Positions 47,001 to 58,720 are shown, counted from the first letter of the stretch. The stretch: DNA of 64,000 nucleotides from Acheta domesticus (GCA_031308135.1 JAHLJT010008446.1:162003532-162067531), one strand, 5' to 3'. The notes: generated by a model from the letters alone, not told the origin. Numbers and translations are program-made.

Positions 47001-47652
47001 CAAGAACAGACCTACTCATTGCAATATTATTTAACTTTCCTTTATTTTTTATGAAGAACCGAGTGGGTTTTGGAGAGTCAGGGTGCCAGCTTGCCTGGGT
47101 GAGAAATTGAAATATTATTTGTTTACTAAAATGTATTGAATTATTTTCTGAGTCTTTACGTACCTCAAGAAAAGCAATTCCGAGCCAAAAAATAATCAAA
47201 CTAAAGTTTTCACCTTTGAGTACTAAATACCATTTGTTAGCATTAGAAACAATTTAGTAGGCATTAGTAAGCCCACTTCGGTACATGGGAATGTTGCTCA
47301 AACTATGTTTGCATTTTTAATACCTTAACGAACCGACACCTTGAGTTTAATATCAAACGGTGTTTTATTTACAATATGAGTTTGTAGCTGGGCGTTGGTG
47401 TACATACTTCCAGATACCGCCAACATTTAAATCGTGCGTTTGGACTGCGATCGTTGGCAGTTGTCGAGTGACTTGCACTATTCTTTCTATAATTTTAAAT
47501 TTAGTTGTTTTTTAATTGATTCGCATAGTATTGTAGGCTAGCGCGTTTTGATTTTTGTTTTTCATTTATTTCAAGCTATTCTACTTTAGCTACTTTAAAA
47601 AGTTTGTTCTTTGTGTTGTGCCATAGCACAAGTTTTCCCCCACTACCTCTGC

Positions 47653-47654
<2 letters not shown>

Positions 47655-47714
<60 letters not shown>
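47655..47714 (+). repeat. (AT)n microsatellite, left part
   Basis: About 30 AT units, continued at 49030-49070 on the other side of the solo LTR. Confidence 0.9.
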
Positions 47715-47717
<3 letters not shown>

Positions 47718-49029
47718 AACCGCTAATACGCGATTACAGTTTAAATAAGTGAGAAAATAGTAGTGAAGACACGACACCGTATCTTGGACAAATAGTTCTC
47801 TGGTGGCGAGGAGATGGCGACAGTCGTAAACTCAATTTCTGAACGCACTCTGATGCCAGCCAATGAAAAACTAATATGAACAAACGGAAACGGCAAGAGC
47901 TTGTGGCAAAAGAATCCAATTTTCTTCTTGTCCGAGTCGCCGAAGCGAGCAGTTGTATGAATTCGTTTTCTTATCTTGTTGGAGTTGCCAAAGTGAATAG
48001 TCAGCCATCTTGTGCGCTACGACGACGTTGAGCGACACGTAAAAGAGCGAGTACGCTGTACCGGAAAGTCTGTACTATTTTTTGAAATTTCATTCTGAAA
48101 ACATATTTATAGAATCTCCAGAATTATAAGAACTCTAATCGACATTGTAATTAATTTGACTTTTGCCAATTACGAAGTCATAAGTGGAGATTCTGGACTT
48201 GGATTCGGAGGTGACCATCGCCTGAGGAGCCAACGGTAAAATATCGCTAACCGATGGGAGACGGCGCCTGGAGGCCTCACGATTTCGACGCAGCAGGCAG
48301 CGCGCGGAGCGGCGCAAGGGACCCTACGACCTTGGAGGCGTGGACAACATTTTGCAACCGACTTCGCAGCGTGGAATTCTCCGGAGGTTCGACGGCCGTG
48401 AGTTTAACGAAACCAAAAGAACTTTTACTAAATCTCAATTTAGAACTGTACCGCACAGTATTCTTACTAATTTGACAAGTCATTTCTTTTTTCTTCCTGA
48501 AGTCGTAATTGAAATCAGATAAAGGTATTTTGTAAATAATGTAAAATTGTGTTCTTGTACAGAATTAATTGACTAAATTCACGTGTAATGAATCCAAAGG
48601 TGTTACAAGAAACTTGAATATTGTATGTGTATGTATTTTTTTTCAGGGTTATTGTTTTGAAGTGTATTTTGTGTGTTTTTTCTCAGTGATTTTGTGTGTG
48701 TATAAGTTATTATTTGGAAATAAGGTGCAAAGTTAACATCTTCTTAGAGAAAACTGCAGTTTTTAGGTAGGGAAAGATAGCTACCGTAATTAAATGTAAA
48801 TTTAGTTGTACAAAACTTTCCTTCATAAGAATATATCTTCAATGTTATTTCAAAATTGTGTTGGAATGTTAATTGGTAGTTAGTTGAATAGACGAACCCA
48901 CCCCCGATAGGGAATTTTATTCTACCTAGAAACTTCCCAGGTGTGCGTGACGGGACAGCTATCCGTCACGGAATTAGTAAATGAAAGATTTGCTATTTGT
49001 AACCAGTAAAAGAGGAGGGTTTGGTAACA
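47715..49029 (+). mobile_element. Solo LTR, 1315 bp, inserted in an AT microsatellite
   Basis: It starts TGTAAC and ends GTAACA, a perfect 6-bp terminal inverted repeat of LTR type, and is flanked on both sides by AT repeats, so the ATAT duplication is consistent but not diagnostic. The interior is moderately GC-rich (48230-48410) and contains no gag or pol. The microsatellite plus the following ACCCGTGCGAGA repeat form the older target. Orientation is not determined with certainty; + is assumed from the usual TG...CA convention, which is symmetric. Confidence 0.6.
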
Positions 49030-49070
49030 ATATATATATATATATATATATAATATATATATATATATAT
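49030..49070 (+). repeat. (AT)n microsatellite, right part
   Basis: Continues the AT run broken by the solo LTR; one 'taat' irregularity near 49051. Confidence 0.9.
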
Positions 49071-49470
49071 ACCCGTGCGAGAACTCTCGCATGTTAGACC
49101 CCACACTCATCCCTATCCTTCTATTTTCATTCTAAGACGGAAAGTAGTTATCGAAACGTGTTTATTTGTATCTATACTACTTACTACTATCTATACTACT
49201 ATACTTTTATTTGTATCTATAAAGGTAACTTGCAATGTACTAACACAATTACATATAAAATAAAAAACAATGCAATTAATGTGTAAAAGAAATTTTCAGT
49301 AAAAATTTATTCAATATCATGGAGAATTTGCTTGGAACAATTCTCAACACTTACGTAAAGACATTTGAAGTAATTATTCAATATTCTTTGTCAATTAGGT
49401 TTTAGTTTTTCGTGATAGTCTCAAAAATATTAGCTTTTTACTTTTGAGAAAGCTACGTGTCTGAACCCGT
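49071..49470 (+). repeat. ACCCGTGCGAGA repeat, copy 2
   Basis: Begins with the same 24 or so bases as copy 1, then has an insertion of a TATCTATACTACT-type simple repeat (about 49166-49225) before the shared body resumes. Confidence 0.65.
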
Positions 49471-50214
49471 TGACTTGAAAATTTCATCGAATGATAACGA
49501 AAAAATTGGTACGGGTAAAACACAAACACAGTCTTCACTCTTCACTGAACACCCACATCCTTCCACAATTAAGTACACAGCACTTATAGACCATGAAAAA
49601 ACGTTAATTGAATAGTTTCTCTACGCGCATAAGAACAATCTTCATAGGTATAGGTATCAAGCAACTATAATAGTACTTCTAATTGTTGCTGGAGAGCAAA
49701 TCTTGAATTAATGATTATGCAAATAAACCTCGTCAGACTGCACAAACTACGGTGTTAACAGGATGTGTAAATAAAGATTGTCGAATCTAAGCCTTCTAAG
49801 CGTGTCGCCACAAAAATTGCTACCAGCAGGAAGGACTGAAATATTGAGGTGGCCTTGATAGTATTGAAGCATGGAACCGAAAAGTTAATTGAATGGATCG
49901 AAGAATGTCTCATCTTTTAGATTATGATGTGAAAAAACGTTTCTTTGAGGCCTTAGGCCTCAAAATTTTACTTTTTAAGGCTCTAAAACGCTTCGTTTAT
50001 GAGTTATTTGCAGATATAGGTTGACATGTGATGTGTGTTGCATTTTACTTGAGTATTTCGATGCGTTTTTTTAAAGAAATCATCCATGTTTGTAAAGTCA
50101 AAATGGAATTCGTCAAGTCTCCGTGAAATTCTCTTTCTTTGGAGCCCTCATTTATAAAGATTGGTTGCGTATGAGAGCCGCAAAGGGGAGGTATACTACT
50201 GAAATAATATAGGA
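49471..50214. other. No gene recognised
   Basis: AT-rich, no ORF with a motif. Confidence 0.4.
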
Positions 50215-50757
50215 GACGATGATATTTAATCTAATTGTTTATCATTTGGACTGTACAATTCTAAAGAACCTGTAACAAGTATGGTACCACAGCTTCTGGA
50301 TTGATGGCTCCCATCTCGATCAGGTTTTTCGTCCAATTTCCCTGATCCTTTGAGCAAATGCTGAGATGGTCCCTTGTTTTGATTCTGGACAAAAATGTAA
50401 CTTCATTATTTGTGCACGTCTTCTGAATTTCAGTGGTAAATATATTTATTCAAATTATCGTTTTCCATATTGTCGCAGCAAAAAGTATTAATCTTTCTTG
50501 ATGAACATGATGAAGGTTAAGGGCACAAATTTATAGCTAATTTACCTTTGAAAATATATTTTATTATATAGGAGCGAATATTTTGTCAACAAATCTAAAA
50601 AAAACGCTGTTTTTTTGTATTCAAAATTCGAGTAGAATATGGTGTAGGATAGAGATAACAGAATTATGAAAACGTGCACAAATTTCACTTCTCCCCATAG
50701 ATCGTCACACACAGTGTCAGTTTTCGACGTAAATAAATAAATAAATAAATTAAGGTC
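50215..50757 (+). mobile_element. Jockey-like LINE copy B: 3' UTR with (TAAA)n tail
   Basis: About 380 bp (50215-50595) match 62028-62412, which in copy D directly follows the ORF2 C-terminus. The rest (50580-50757) matches the reverse complement of 61771-61925. It ends in a (TAAA)n run (50730-50752). So this is a 5'-truncated insertion carrying only the 3' UTR, and it shows the uninterrupted order of that UTR. Confidence 0.7.
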
Positions 50758-51175
50758 TTTATGGTATTTTTCCAGGTAAAATATACTTACTGACTGGACT
50801 CTAAGACTCGTTAAGATCGTCAATGCCTAACACTTGGTGAAGTATACACTATCTTTTAAAATTTATTAATTCTGCAATAATATTGCAAATTTATTTATAA
50901 AATTTAAACGTCTAAAATCATTTCCTTCACTTTATGTTGTAAATACAGAGGAAATTTCATGTTGTGACCATATATACTTTACCATTTAGAATTTCTCCAT
51001 GTATCGATGCTCGCTGCATCCGATATTTCACTTCTCTACCTCCCATTCATCAGTACACAAATATCGTCACTTAATTCCTGTCAGCAAAGTGTTTTATTCA
51101 TACCCTAGTGGTATCGTATAGGAGGTTCTGTGTGCACCTTTCTGAGAATTAAAGTGTTGACCATATAAGAAGACT
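50758..51175. other. No gene recognised
   Basis: Short AT-rich spacer between LINE copy B and the next GTGGTGCTAC-family element. Confidence 0.4.
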
Positions 51176-51177
51176 AG

Positions 51178-52240
51178 TGGTGCTACAAGAGCACACACTC
51201 AAATTATTTTTAAATCTGCAATTTTAAAAATTCATAGAATTCAACAAAAATGAGACCTGCGACCTTATTTTAAGCGTTCCTTAGGATATGGAAAAAATTT
51301 CAAGAAAAATATTGGAGCGGCTTTCGAGGACATGTTTTTTATAAATTGTATTAAATTCAAGCACTAATTATGTAAAAAACGACTCGTTTTTTAAATGTAC
51401 AGGATCTTTCCAAGATCTAATTTGATTGATGCGAGGAGAAAATTTAAAGAAAAATTTAAGTGGTTTTTGAGGAAATATTGTTTAAAAAAAATAAAAATTG
51501 CCTTTCTTGCGAGGAAAAACACGGGAAAAACTACTAGTTTTTTCGAAAAAGTGTATAAGATTTGTCTTTAAAGAAAAGATTTAATTAAGGGAAAAATCTT
51601 CATCCTTGATATTGTGATTGTAGGAAGAAGCCGAAAAATTCCACTTTTGCAATTTTAAACCAAAATTCGGGATTTCAACGAAATTTCGGGATTTCAACAA
51701 AATTTCGGGATTTTAACGAAATTTCGGGATTTCAACGAAAATAAGACCTCCACAACTCTGTTAAGCGTCCTTTATGTTACCCGATGAATAAGCTTAATAA
51801 AAAAATTGATGCCATTTTTTAAATAATTGAAAATGCTGTTGAAAAATCTCCAGTTTATTTAAATCGGTTGGGGAATACCATTTTTGGAGAAAATCAGCTT
51901 AACGGTTTAGCTGCTAGCGTTCACCACAGACAGAGAGACGTTTTTGCCGTCAATCGATTTATAGATATCAAGGACCCGCAAAACATGGATTCTGACTACA
52001 CAACGAGTTAGAGGAAGATACTTATTACAAACGGAGAAGATTTATTCACTTTTCGTTTCCAGGGCACAGCAATAAATGTTTTTCGACCGAAAATTCGCTG
52101 TTTGACAGAGCACATTTACACATTTACACACAATACTCCTTTTGAAAAAAAAAATCGCAAATGAAGTGCTGCTATTGTTCAAGCTTTACTTGTTACGTGT
52201 ATTCTCCTTTTCCCTTTGTGAGATAGAAGCGCTAACTATG
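51178..52240. mobile_element. GTGGTGCTAC-family copy with 19-bp tandem repeats
   Basis: Left end GTGGTGCTACAAGAGCACAC, preceded by TA (51176-51177). The body consists of related modules ('aaaaactactagttttttc', 'aaaatcttcatccttg') and ends with 'aatcagcttaacggttta', 'gctgctagcgttcac' and 'gatatcaaggaccc', as in other copies. A right terminus is not visible before the next left terminus at 52243. Confidence 0.6.
51661..51745 (+). repeat. Tandem repeat, 19-bp unit, four copies
   Basis: The unit (CGAAATTTCGGGATTTCAA) is repeated with one or two changes per copy. The unit contains the palindrome CGAAATTTCG. Confidence 0.85.
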
Positions 52241-52242
52241 TA

Positions 52243-52900
52243 GTGGTGCTCAAAAATGATACAAACATTCACGTAATTCTTAGTTGTCTACTCCGTTTAG
52301 TTCCTGGGTTTCGGTTTTCCCCATCCTCTTCGCACCTACTACGGAGCGAGCGAGCATAACATTTTTCAGGCATTCTCACGTTTTCTCAGTTTTTCTCTCT
52401 CTTATAATTGAATTTAAGTAAGACTGCAATAATTATAAAAAATAAAATTGCAAATTCATTGAAAATTTTGTTCCAAAAAATGTCACTTGAGCGTTTCTAA
52501 AAATGCGCAATTTTGAGTTCATTTCACAAAAATAATTTTGAATTATCTGCAAACAATATTTCAAATCATTTGAAGCAGTTGCGCACACAAATGCAGTATT
52601 GGATGAAAAAACCGCCCTATTGTAAATATTAACGACGTGAGATATATTAAAAAAATATATTTTGAAAACAATTTTTTGAAAAAATGTATAATACATCAAA
52701 ATTAAATTTTTTTTCAGTGAATTTAGCACTATTCGCATAGAATAACGAAAAAATCTAAACCAGTGTCTGAGAAAATATTGTTTTTAATAATTTTTTTAAA
52801 AATTGTGCTCATATTTCACTCAAAATTGCGAGGAAAGTACTTCATTATTTTACAACTTACTGCGAGGTGGCATTGAACAAGTAAAAATGTTTCACAAGTT
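52243..52900. mobile_element. GTGGTGCTAC-family fragment
   Basis: GTGGTGCTCAAAAATG preceded by TA (52241-52242). From about 52480 the body ('gagcgtttctaaaaatgcg', 'gcaattttgag', 'gtaaatattaacgacgtgag') parallels 55870-56040 of the large copy. The right end is not defined. Confidence 0.5.
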
Positions 52901-53079
52901 TAAGTGATAAGTAATATCTTTTCTGGTGATAAACTGTTTCTATAGAACAAAAGTCTGTACTGAAATGAAAAAGGAAAATAGTATTGATTTTAACAATGAT
53001 AATTTTGCATCAGTTATAATTTGTAGTGTAACAAGCTTGCTAACAAACTTGCATTGTACTGTATAACTCGCCTGTACAT

Positions 53080-53510
53080 CAGCTTCTAGGTCAATGACCC
53101 TCATTTCGATCAGGTTTTTCGTCCAATTCCCCTGACCTTTGAGAAAATGTTGAGATAGCTCCTGATTTTCCAAATATAGCATCACTATCTGTGGTGAATA
53201 CAGATATTTAAGTAATCATTCTCTGCTTTCTTGCGGAGGTAAGTCAATTCCTTCACGAACGGCTTGATTAGAGTTTATAGCCAAAAACGTACCTCATATG
53301 CATTTGCAAATAGTTACTATTACATGGGAACAAGTACGTTGATATCAAATCTTACCAAAAACTTTCGTTGCTACCTCTATTCATAATTCAACCTAATATC
53401 TATGTTTGTGAGTCATGACGTATCTCAGAGCTGCAGAAACAGTGCACAGATTGCACTTCTTCCCATAGCATGTCACAAAGTTTTTAACTGTCTTTTGACC
53501 TTAAATAAAA
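53080..53510 (+). mobile_element. Jockey-like LINE copy C: diverged 3' UTR
   Basis: The blocks 'cgatcaggtttttcgtcca', 'ttccctgacctttgag' type sequence and 'gcacttcttcccatagca' match copy B in order but with many changes. It ends 'aaataaaaaaataa' just before the TA of the next element. An older insertion than copies B and D. Confidence 0.6.
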
Positions 53511-54399
53511 AAATAACTAGTGGTGCTACAGAATGGCACAGACTTCCCGTATTAGTTTTCAGTTTCGTTTGCTCTCGGCTAGCTATTCGGACATGCCAAT
53601 ACTGTTGACAGCTGCCATCTATCGCCGCCCAAACTACATTTTTTTGACATTTTATTAATTTTTCGGTTTCCTAATAGTAAAATAAAAATATTATTATAAG
53701 AATATTAAAGAACAGTAAAACCTTGTCCTAAATAGCAATGGAAAAATTTGGAGCCAATTTCAAGAAAATGGCGTTTAAATGCTACTGTAAATGCGAAATT
53801 TGAAGTTCTTTTGCACAGACAATTTTTGAGTTTTCGAAAAACTTTATTTGAAGTCTTTTGAAGCGCTTACACGTACAAATTCAATAGTGTTTACAAATTG
53901 CTGGAAATGTGTAATTTTTGAAAAAACAAAAAAATACCCCAAAATGAACTTTACGCCATATTAAAGAGTGCAATTAGCATTACACCATGTAACAAGATGT
54001 TTTTAAGTTAATTTTTTTGTTTTTGATGCAGTATGTTTCAAAACACCATGTAAACACAATTTTTCATATGGAAATTGTTTTGGGGGAAATGACATCGATT
54101 TTCTTAATTTTAGCAAAAACATGTATTTCAAACAATGAATGCTCGTTTACATATACTCATGAAACAAAAACAAAAGAAATTATTAAATATAACGTTTGAA
54201 AAGATGTAATACAGTAAATATGTATGAAAAAAGTGTTAAAGTACATGAAAATGCTTACATATCATGTACAGTGTGCTTAAAAATGTACTATCTTACTACA
54301 TTTCCTCTTGTACATTACATCACTCTCTCTGATCAGTCCCCAGTTATAATCACCAAGCATTCCCTCATTATACTGTCCCTGGTACCTTCTTTCAAACAA

Positions 54400-54905
54400 T
54401 TATAAATCCTGATGGAACTTAACACCCTGTTCCTCTGAATATGCACCCATATGAGTCTTGAAAATATCCAGATGTGAGATGAGCACATGCAACTTTAGAA
54501 ACATTCTGCACCCCATTGATTCGTAGTTATTCACAACACCTTCTACCACATCCTTGTAATTGTCCACTCTGTGATTACCTAGGAAACCATTCACAATATC
54601 TCCGAAGCTCTTCCCGGCATTTCTTTGAACTAGTAGAAGCTTACTAATGAAAGTGTCATCATGAAGTATTTTTTTCACTTGGGTGCCCACAAAAATTCCA
54701 TTCTTTATCTTAGCTTCTGATAGTTTGGGGAACACATTCTGGAGGCACTCCATTGCATCTGATGCTGTATCTAATGTCTTTATAAATTGCTAGATGAGTC
54801 CACGTTTAATATGGAGGGGAGGCTTTAGCATATTTTCCTGCTCAATAAGGGGTTCCCACTTCACGTTTTTTCTGGCCATCTTATCAGATTTAAGAGTCTG
54901 AATTC
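54400..54905 (-). pseudogene. Fragment of a conserved arthropod protein family of unknown function
   Basis: Reverse strand: WEPLIEQENMLKPPLHIKRG, then a stop, then a 117-codon frame with LQNVFPKLSEAKIKNGIFVG, FLGNHRVDNYKDVVEGV, LKLHVLISHLD and GVKFHQDL. I recall an uncharacterised arthropod family with PPLHIKLGL ... FPKLSEAKLK-GVFVGP ... FLGN ... SHLDFFP ... ERFHQDI in the same order, often in multi-copy, transposon-like settings. No function is known to me. It is a partial copy: the N- and C-terminal parts are missing, with one stop codon. Confidence 0.5.
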
Positions 54906-54934
54906 TAGGAGCAGTCCCCTGTATTTGATCAGTT

Positions 54935-55530
54935 TTGTCCACCTATATCTGGTGCTTTTCTATTTTTCGTTTGGTGTATAGCTTCTTGTAATTCTTTAAG
55001 TTGTATACGATCTCCTCGGTACGGATCACCTCCACCAAATTCATTTATGGAGTTGTTTATCGATTCAGGTCCTTGTTCTATCCCTAGATTTGTATAATGA
55101 TTAATCCTTTCCTCAGTGTTGATAGTGTGGAGACATACCGTATCTCTTTCTGTTTTATTTAATTGCTTCATAAGTTTATAATCTATTTCTTGTCTATGTC
55201 GCTTTTTATGTTGGATATTAATTTGTCCCAGGATTGTTGGTGGGATTGTCTTACTATTTTACGAGCATAATTCGTTTTTCTTTATAGTTTGGTGCAGATT
55301 CTTCTGTTTGCTTTTGAACATATTCTTTTTATGTTTTTTCTTTTCATTTATGGCATTCTCTATTTCCATATTCCATATTCTGAGTCCTGTCTTTTTGTGG
55401 AGAGCATTTTGTATTTGGAGAGGTGATCTATTGGTTCTCGCCAAATACTTGGTACACCTAAGCAGAAGATATTAGCATCCTTTATTCTATGCTTTACTGC
55501 TTTCGATCCCAAGTAAGATGCCATACACAT
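54935..55530 (-). pseudogene. LINE fragment (segment before the RT), E1-type
   Basis: Reverse strand: RSPLQIQNALHKKTGLRIWN (about 55435), NEKKK, then after a frame change MKQLNKTERDTVCLHTINTE (55171), INNSINEFGGGDPYRGD and KELQEAIHQTKNRKAP. These match the linker between endonuclease and RT of LINEs like E1 and the RTE-like element here (compare LKKMKNRKSPGLEGIN). It stops just before the RT proper, where the unknown-family fragment begins. Confidence 0.6.
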
Positions 55531-55560
55531 AACAAAAACAGTCTGGATTACCCTTACAAC

Positions 55561-55829
55561 AACGGAAAAATGCCATTATTCATCAATTATATGAATATGA
55601 AGCGGATAACATGCAGTTGAACCGTTTATGCATCTCAAAGATAAAGTGTTCTAGCTAATATAATTTAACCAATTAATTTCAAATGAGTGGGTATTAAAAG
55701 CAAAGAAACGATTATATAAATATAGGAATATTCATTGTATTTTAGTTGTGACCTAATTCATCCAAAACAAGCATAAAATTCACGTAAACAAGCAAAAGGT
55801 TTATTTTTGTTACATGGTGCTATCTATTC
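55561..55829. other. No gene recognised
   Basis: AT-rich joint between the inserted gene fragments and the right half of the large family element. Confidence 0.4.
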
Positions 55830-56630
55830 GAAAACTTTGAACAAAAAAATGTGGAACCATTTTTGGGAAAATGGCGTTTGAACGTTTCTGAAAATGCGGA
55901 ATTTTGAGCTAGTTTTCACAGAAAACTATTCAATTTTGGAGAAATTTTTTTGACATTATTTAAAGCTCATTAATATAATAATGTACACAAATTGCCGCTA
56001 GTGTAAATATTAACCACGTGAGAAACAAGTGAAAAAATTATATTTTTGTAATTTTTGAAAAAACTAAAAATAGAGCAATATGGCGTTAATGTCATCTCAT
56101 AGAGAACACTTAGCACTATCCCTACAAAATGTTAAAAGAAAAAATCTGGAGCCGTTTTGAGAAAATCTAGTTTTTGTAATGTATTAAAATTGCTCATATT
56201 GTACGCAATATTGCGCGAAAAACTACTAACATTTTCAAATCAACGTATATGACCTTAAACAATGAACTCACTTTGGAAAACACATTTTATTTGAAGGAAA
56301 AATCTCTATCTTCAATTTTGTAGTTGGAGAAAGACGCCGAAAAAAAATTCAAACTTTCACAATTTTCAAATATTTAGAGTTATCCATGGAAATCGGACCT
56401 ATGCTATCTCAATAAATGTATTTTACTCTATTCATACAAGAAATTTGAAGAAAAAATTTGGAGCGGTTTTTTGAGAAAATTTTGAAATGTTCGGGGAGCT
56501 TTATGTAAAGTAGCCCCAAATTCTGAAGAATCTCTTTTGAAAATCTCAAAGCTTTGACTCAAACCAGAGCGACCGGGAAGTATGCATTTTGGAAGAAATT
56601 GGACCTATGGTTTAGGCGCTAGCAGTGTTC

Positions 56631-56680
56631 ACGGACGGACGGTCGGACGAACGGACAGACGGACGGACAGACAGACGGAT
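56631..56680 (+). repeat. (GACG)n-type minisatellite inside the family element
   Basis: Imperfect ACGG/ACAG tetramers. The same position in other copies carries a shorter run (41.0 kb GTCTGTCTGTC; 51.9 kb ACAGACAGAGAGACG), so the tract is a family feature that expands and contracts. Confidence 0.75.
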
Positions 56681-57538
56681 GTTTTCCTGTCAATTGGTTT
56701 TTCGGTATCAAGGACCCACTAAACAGGGTTTCTGGCTTCACCACGTGTTAGGGGATTTTTTTTCTTAATTTAGCAACTGGTTTTATCCACTTTTTCGTTA
56801 TCAGCGCCGGCAATGAAGTTTTTCTGTCGAAAATTCGCCATTTTTTTCGTGCAGCGTTACATAACTTCCATATACTACATATATCACTCTGTGTATACGT
56901 ACGTATACGGGAAAGTAAGACGTATTGTAAACGTGGCACAGAAAATCTCATTGTCGGGTCCTGTTACGAAAAAGTGGATAATCTTGTTTCCATATAAAGA
57001 AAATTACGTCCCCTATCACGTTTGTGTAGTCAGACTTCATGTTTTGTGGGTGCTTGATACCGCAAAATCTATTGACAGCAAAAAACTGCCCGTCTGTCGG
57101 TCTGTGGTCAACGATAACGTCTAAATTCTAACATCTAAACGCCAATATTCTCCAATATTGACATTTCTCGGTCGATTTATAGAAACTGTAGGTCCTCTGT
57201 GAAACATATATTTTGATTTTGGGGGACTCTTTACCACAATCCTCAACGTTTTCAATATTTTCTCAAAATTTCGCTCCAAATTGTTTGATTAAACGTTGTC
57301 CGCGGAGAGCGAAAAGGACCTTATAAGAAAAGCACAGGATTAATTTTCGTTGAAATCTCTGAATTTGCGAAATATGAAAAAAATGCGTGAAATTACGTTC
57401 TATTGTAGGAGCACTAGTTTGAATTTACTGGATTGCAATTACACAAGAGGAATAGTAAAAGGTTTTTGATTGTGTGGTTATGTACAGAAATAATGGATTG
57501 ACCGGCTATTATCAGTGTACTATGTACAGAAATATTAT

Positions 57539-57576
57539 CTTAAGCCAGGCAACTTAAGCCAGGCAACTTAAGCCAG
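57539..57576 (+). repeat. 14-bp tandem repeat, 2.7 copies
   Basis: Unit CTTAAGCCAGGCAA, no mismatches. Confidence 0.9.
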
Positions 57577-57815
57577 CCTAGCATACATACATACTGATTG
57601 AGAGTAATAAGTGACTTGCGTGACTTCTTGTAGTATATTTTCAGTGATGGAGTATTTATATAAGATCAAATAAACATCATTAATGAAACAAATTTGTATT
57701 GTTCCTAATCCTAGGAAGAATATTTATTTGTAACACAATTATACTGCATATTTAACATGAAGCACTTCTGGCGATGAAGTTTTTTGTCAAAGCGTACTAT
57801 TTTTTGCCGGACGGC

Positions 57816-57880
57816 TGGCAGGGTTTCAATTTGTTTAGTATAATGGTTTGATGAGTTCGAGTCTCGATTCTTCGCTTAAA
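57816..57880 (+). ncRNA. tRNA-like sequence, weak
   Basis: The B-box-like GAGTTCGAGTCTC (57853-57865) is preceded by 'agtataatggttt', reminiscent of a D-arm/A-box. No stems confirmed. It may be another SINE head. Confidence 0.3.
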
Positions 57881-58299
57881 TTATTGTGATGATAAAAGTA
57901 TTTTGAATAAGAAAGGGAATAAAAATTATTGTGTATGAAAAGCAAATAATATCATATAACACTATCAAATAAATTTATCCTCGCGAAAAATCTATTCATT
58001 GAGCAAATTTACGTAATTGATAAGTGAGAACGTTATTTATTCTCATTTATCGAATTATTTCACTTCCAGTTCTCAAAATACTAGTAAGATGCATTCTCCG
58101 AGACCTGCTGAGGAATATCGTTTTCTAAAGCAAGACGTCGGCCGTCGCACAAGGAAAGAAACCAAGACGGCGGGCAAAGGAAATTCTGAGACTAACGCAA
58201 GAAAAAGCAGGGGGCGCCTCTTCACACGGCTACCTTCTTATCTAACTTTTGGAGATGACACTCATCACCTACTTAATATGTAATTATATTTGAATATTT

Positions 58300-58720
58300 T
58301 TGCAGATATTAGAATTATTTAAAAAGGAGACGAAATGAAGGATGGAAGAGTATGCAGCGATGTGCGCACAATCTGCCGACCGCAGCCTCTCGCAGCCGCT
58401 CGCGCCGCACGCGGGCAAGTAGCCGCGCCGCGGTGCCATCACCACGGTGAACCAGCAGGATAAGGCCACCACCTGCACACCGTCTCCACCCGTGGCCCTC
58501 GTTATATCGTATTTGCTGGTTGGCTTAAGCCAGAGAAAAACGGGAGGGGAGAGCCTTTCCAGCGAGAACTTTTTAGGGCGTGTGGGCAGAGAGAGTCTGC
58601 AGTGGCGCAGATGTTGCAAGAGCGAGCAATTTGAAGCGCCGGTGCTGCGAGTGAGCGGAGTTTTCTTGTTAACGCTTATGGTTGTTCGCCGGTCGGTTTG
58701 CAGGATTCCAAGTTTTCTAT
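58300..58720 (+). promoter_or_regulatory. CpG-rich patch of unknown role
   Basis: An island of GC-rich, CpG-dense DNA (strongest 58350-58450) in AT-rich surroundings. It contains no recognised domain on either strand. A CpG cluster can mark a promoter or first exon; nothing downstream confirms this. A polypyrimidine-poor 'ggtttgcag' at about 58695 could serve as a splice acceptor but is not supported. Confidence 0.25.

Larger units (their letters stand above)
53520..57414. mobile_element. Large GTGGTGCTAC-family element, 3.9 kb, itself carrying insertions
   Basis: Left end GTGGTGCTACAGAATGGC after TA (53518-53519); right end GTAGGAGCAC (57405-57414) before TA (57415-57416). Left arm 53520-54000 matches 25052-25440 in direct orientation. 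The right half (55830-57414) folds on itself around 56893 (TATACGTACGTATA), with 'tatcaaggaccca' and 'gggtgcttgatacc' on either side. The middle (about 54200-55560) holds unrelated gene fragments and is read as a later insertion. Whether left and right ends belong to one original insertion is inferred from the TA flanks. Confidence 0.55.

Noticed and set aside
47715..49029. A spliced gene in the GC-rich part 48230-48410
   Set aside because: The short ORFs on both strands mirror each other and lie within the LTR boundaries; no domain.
20813..57576. CRISPR-like arrays among the short tandem repeats
   Set aside because: Units at 20813, 51661 and 57539 are contiguous without spacers, and the genome is eukaryotic.
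24657..57880. Functional tRNA genes
   Set aside because: Box A and B motifs are present, but acceptor and anticodon stems do not pair well, and the best one has a SINE body and tail.
58017..58283. 88-codon ORF as a host gene
   Set aside because: No motif, mixed composition, no splice or promoter context. Left out as unsupported.
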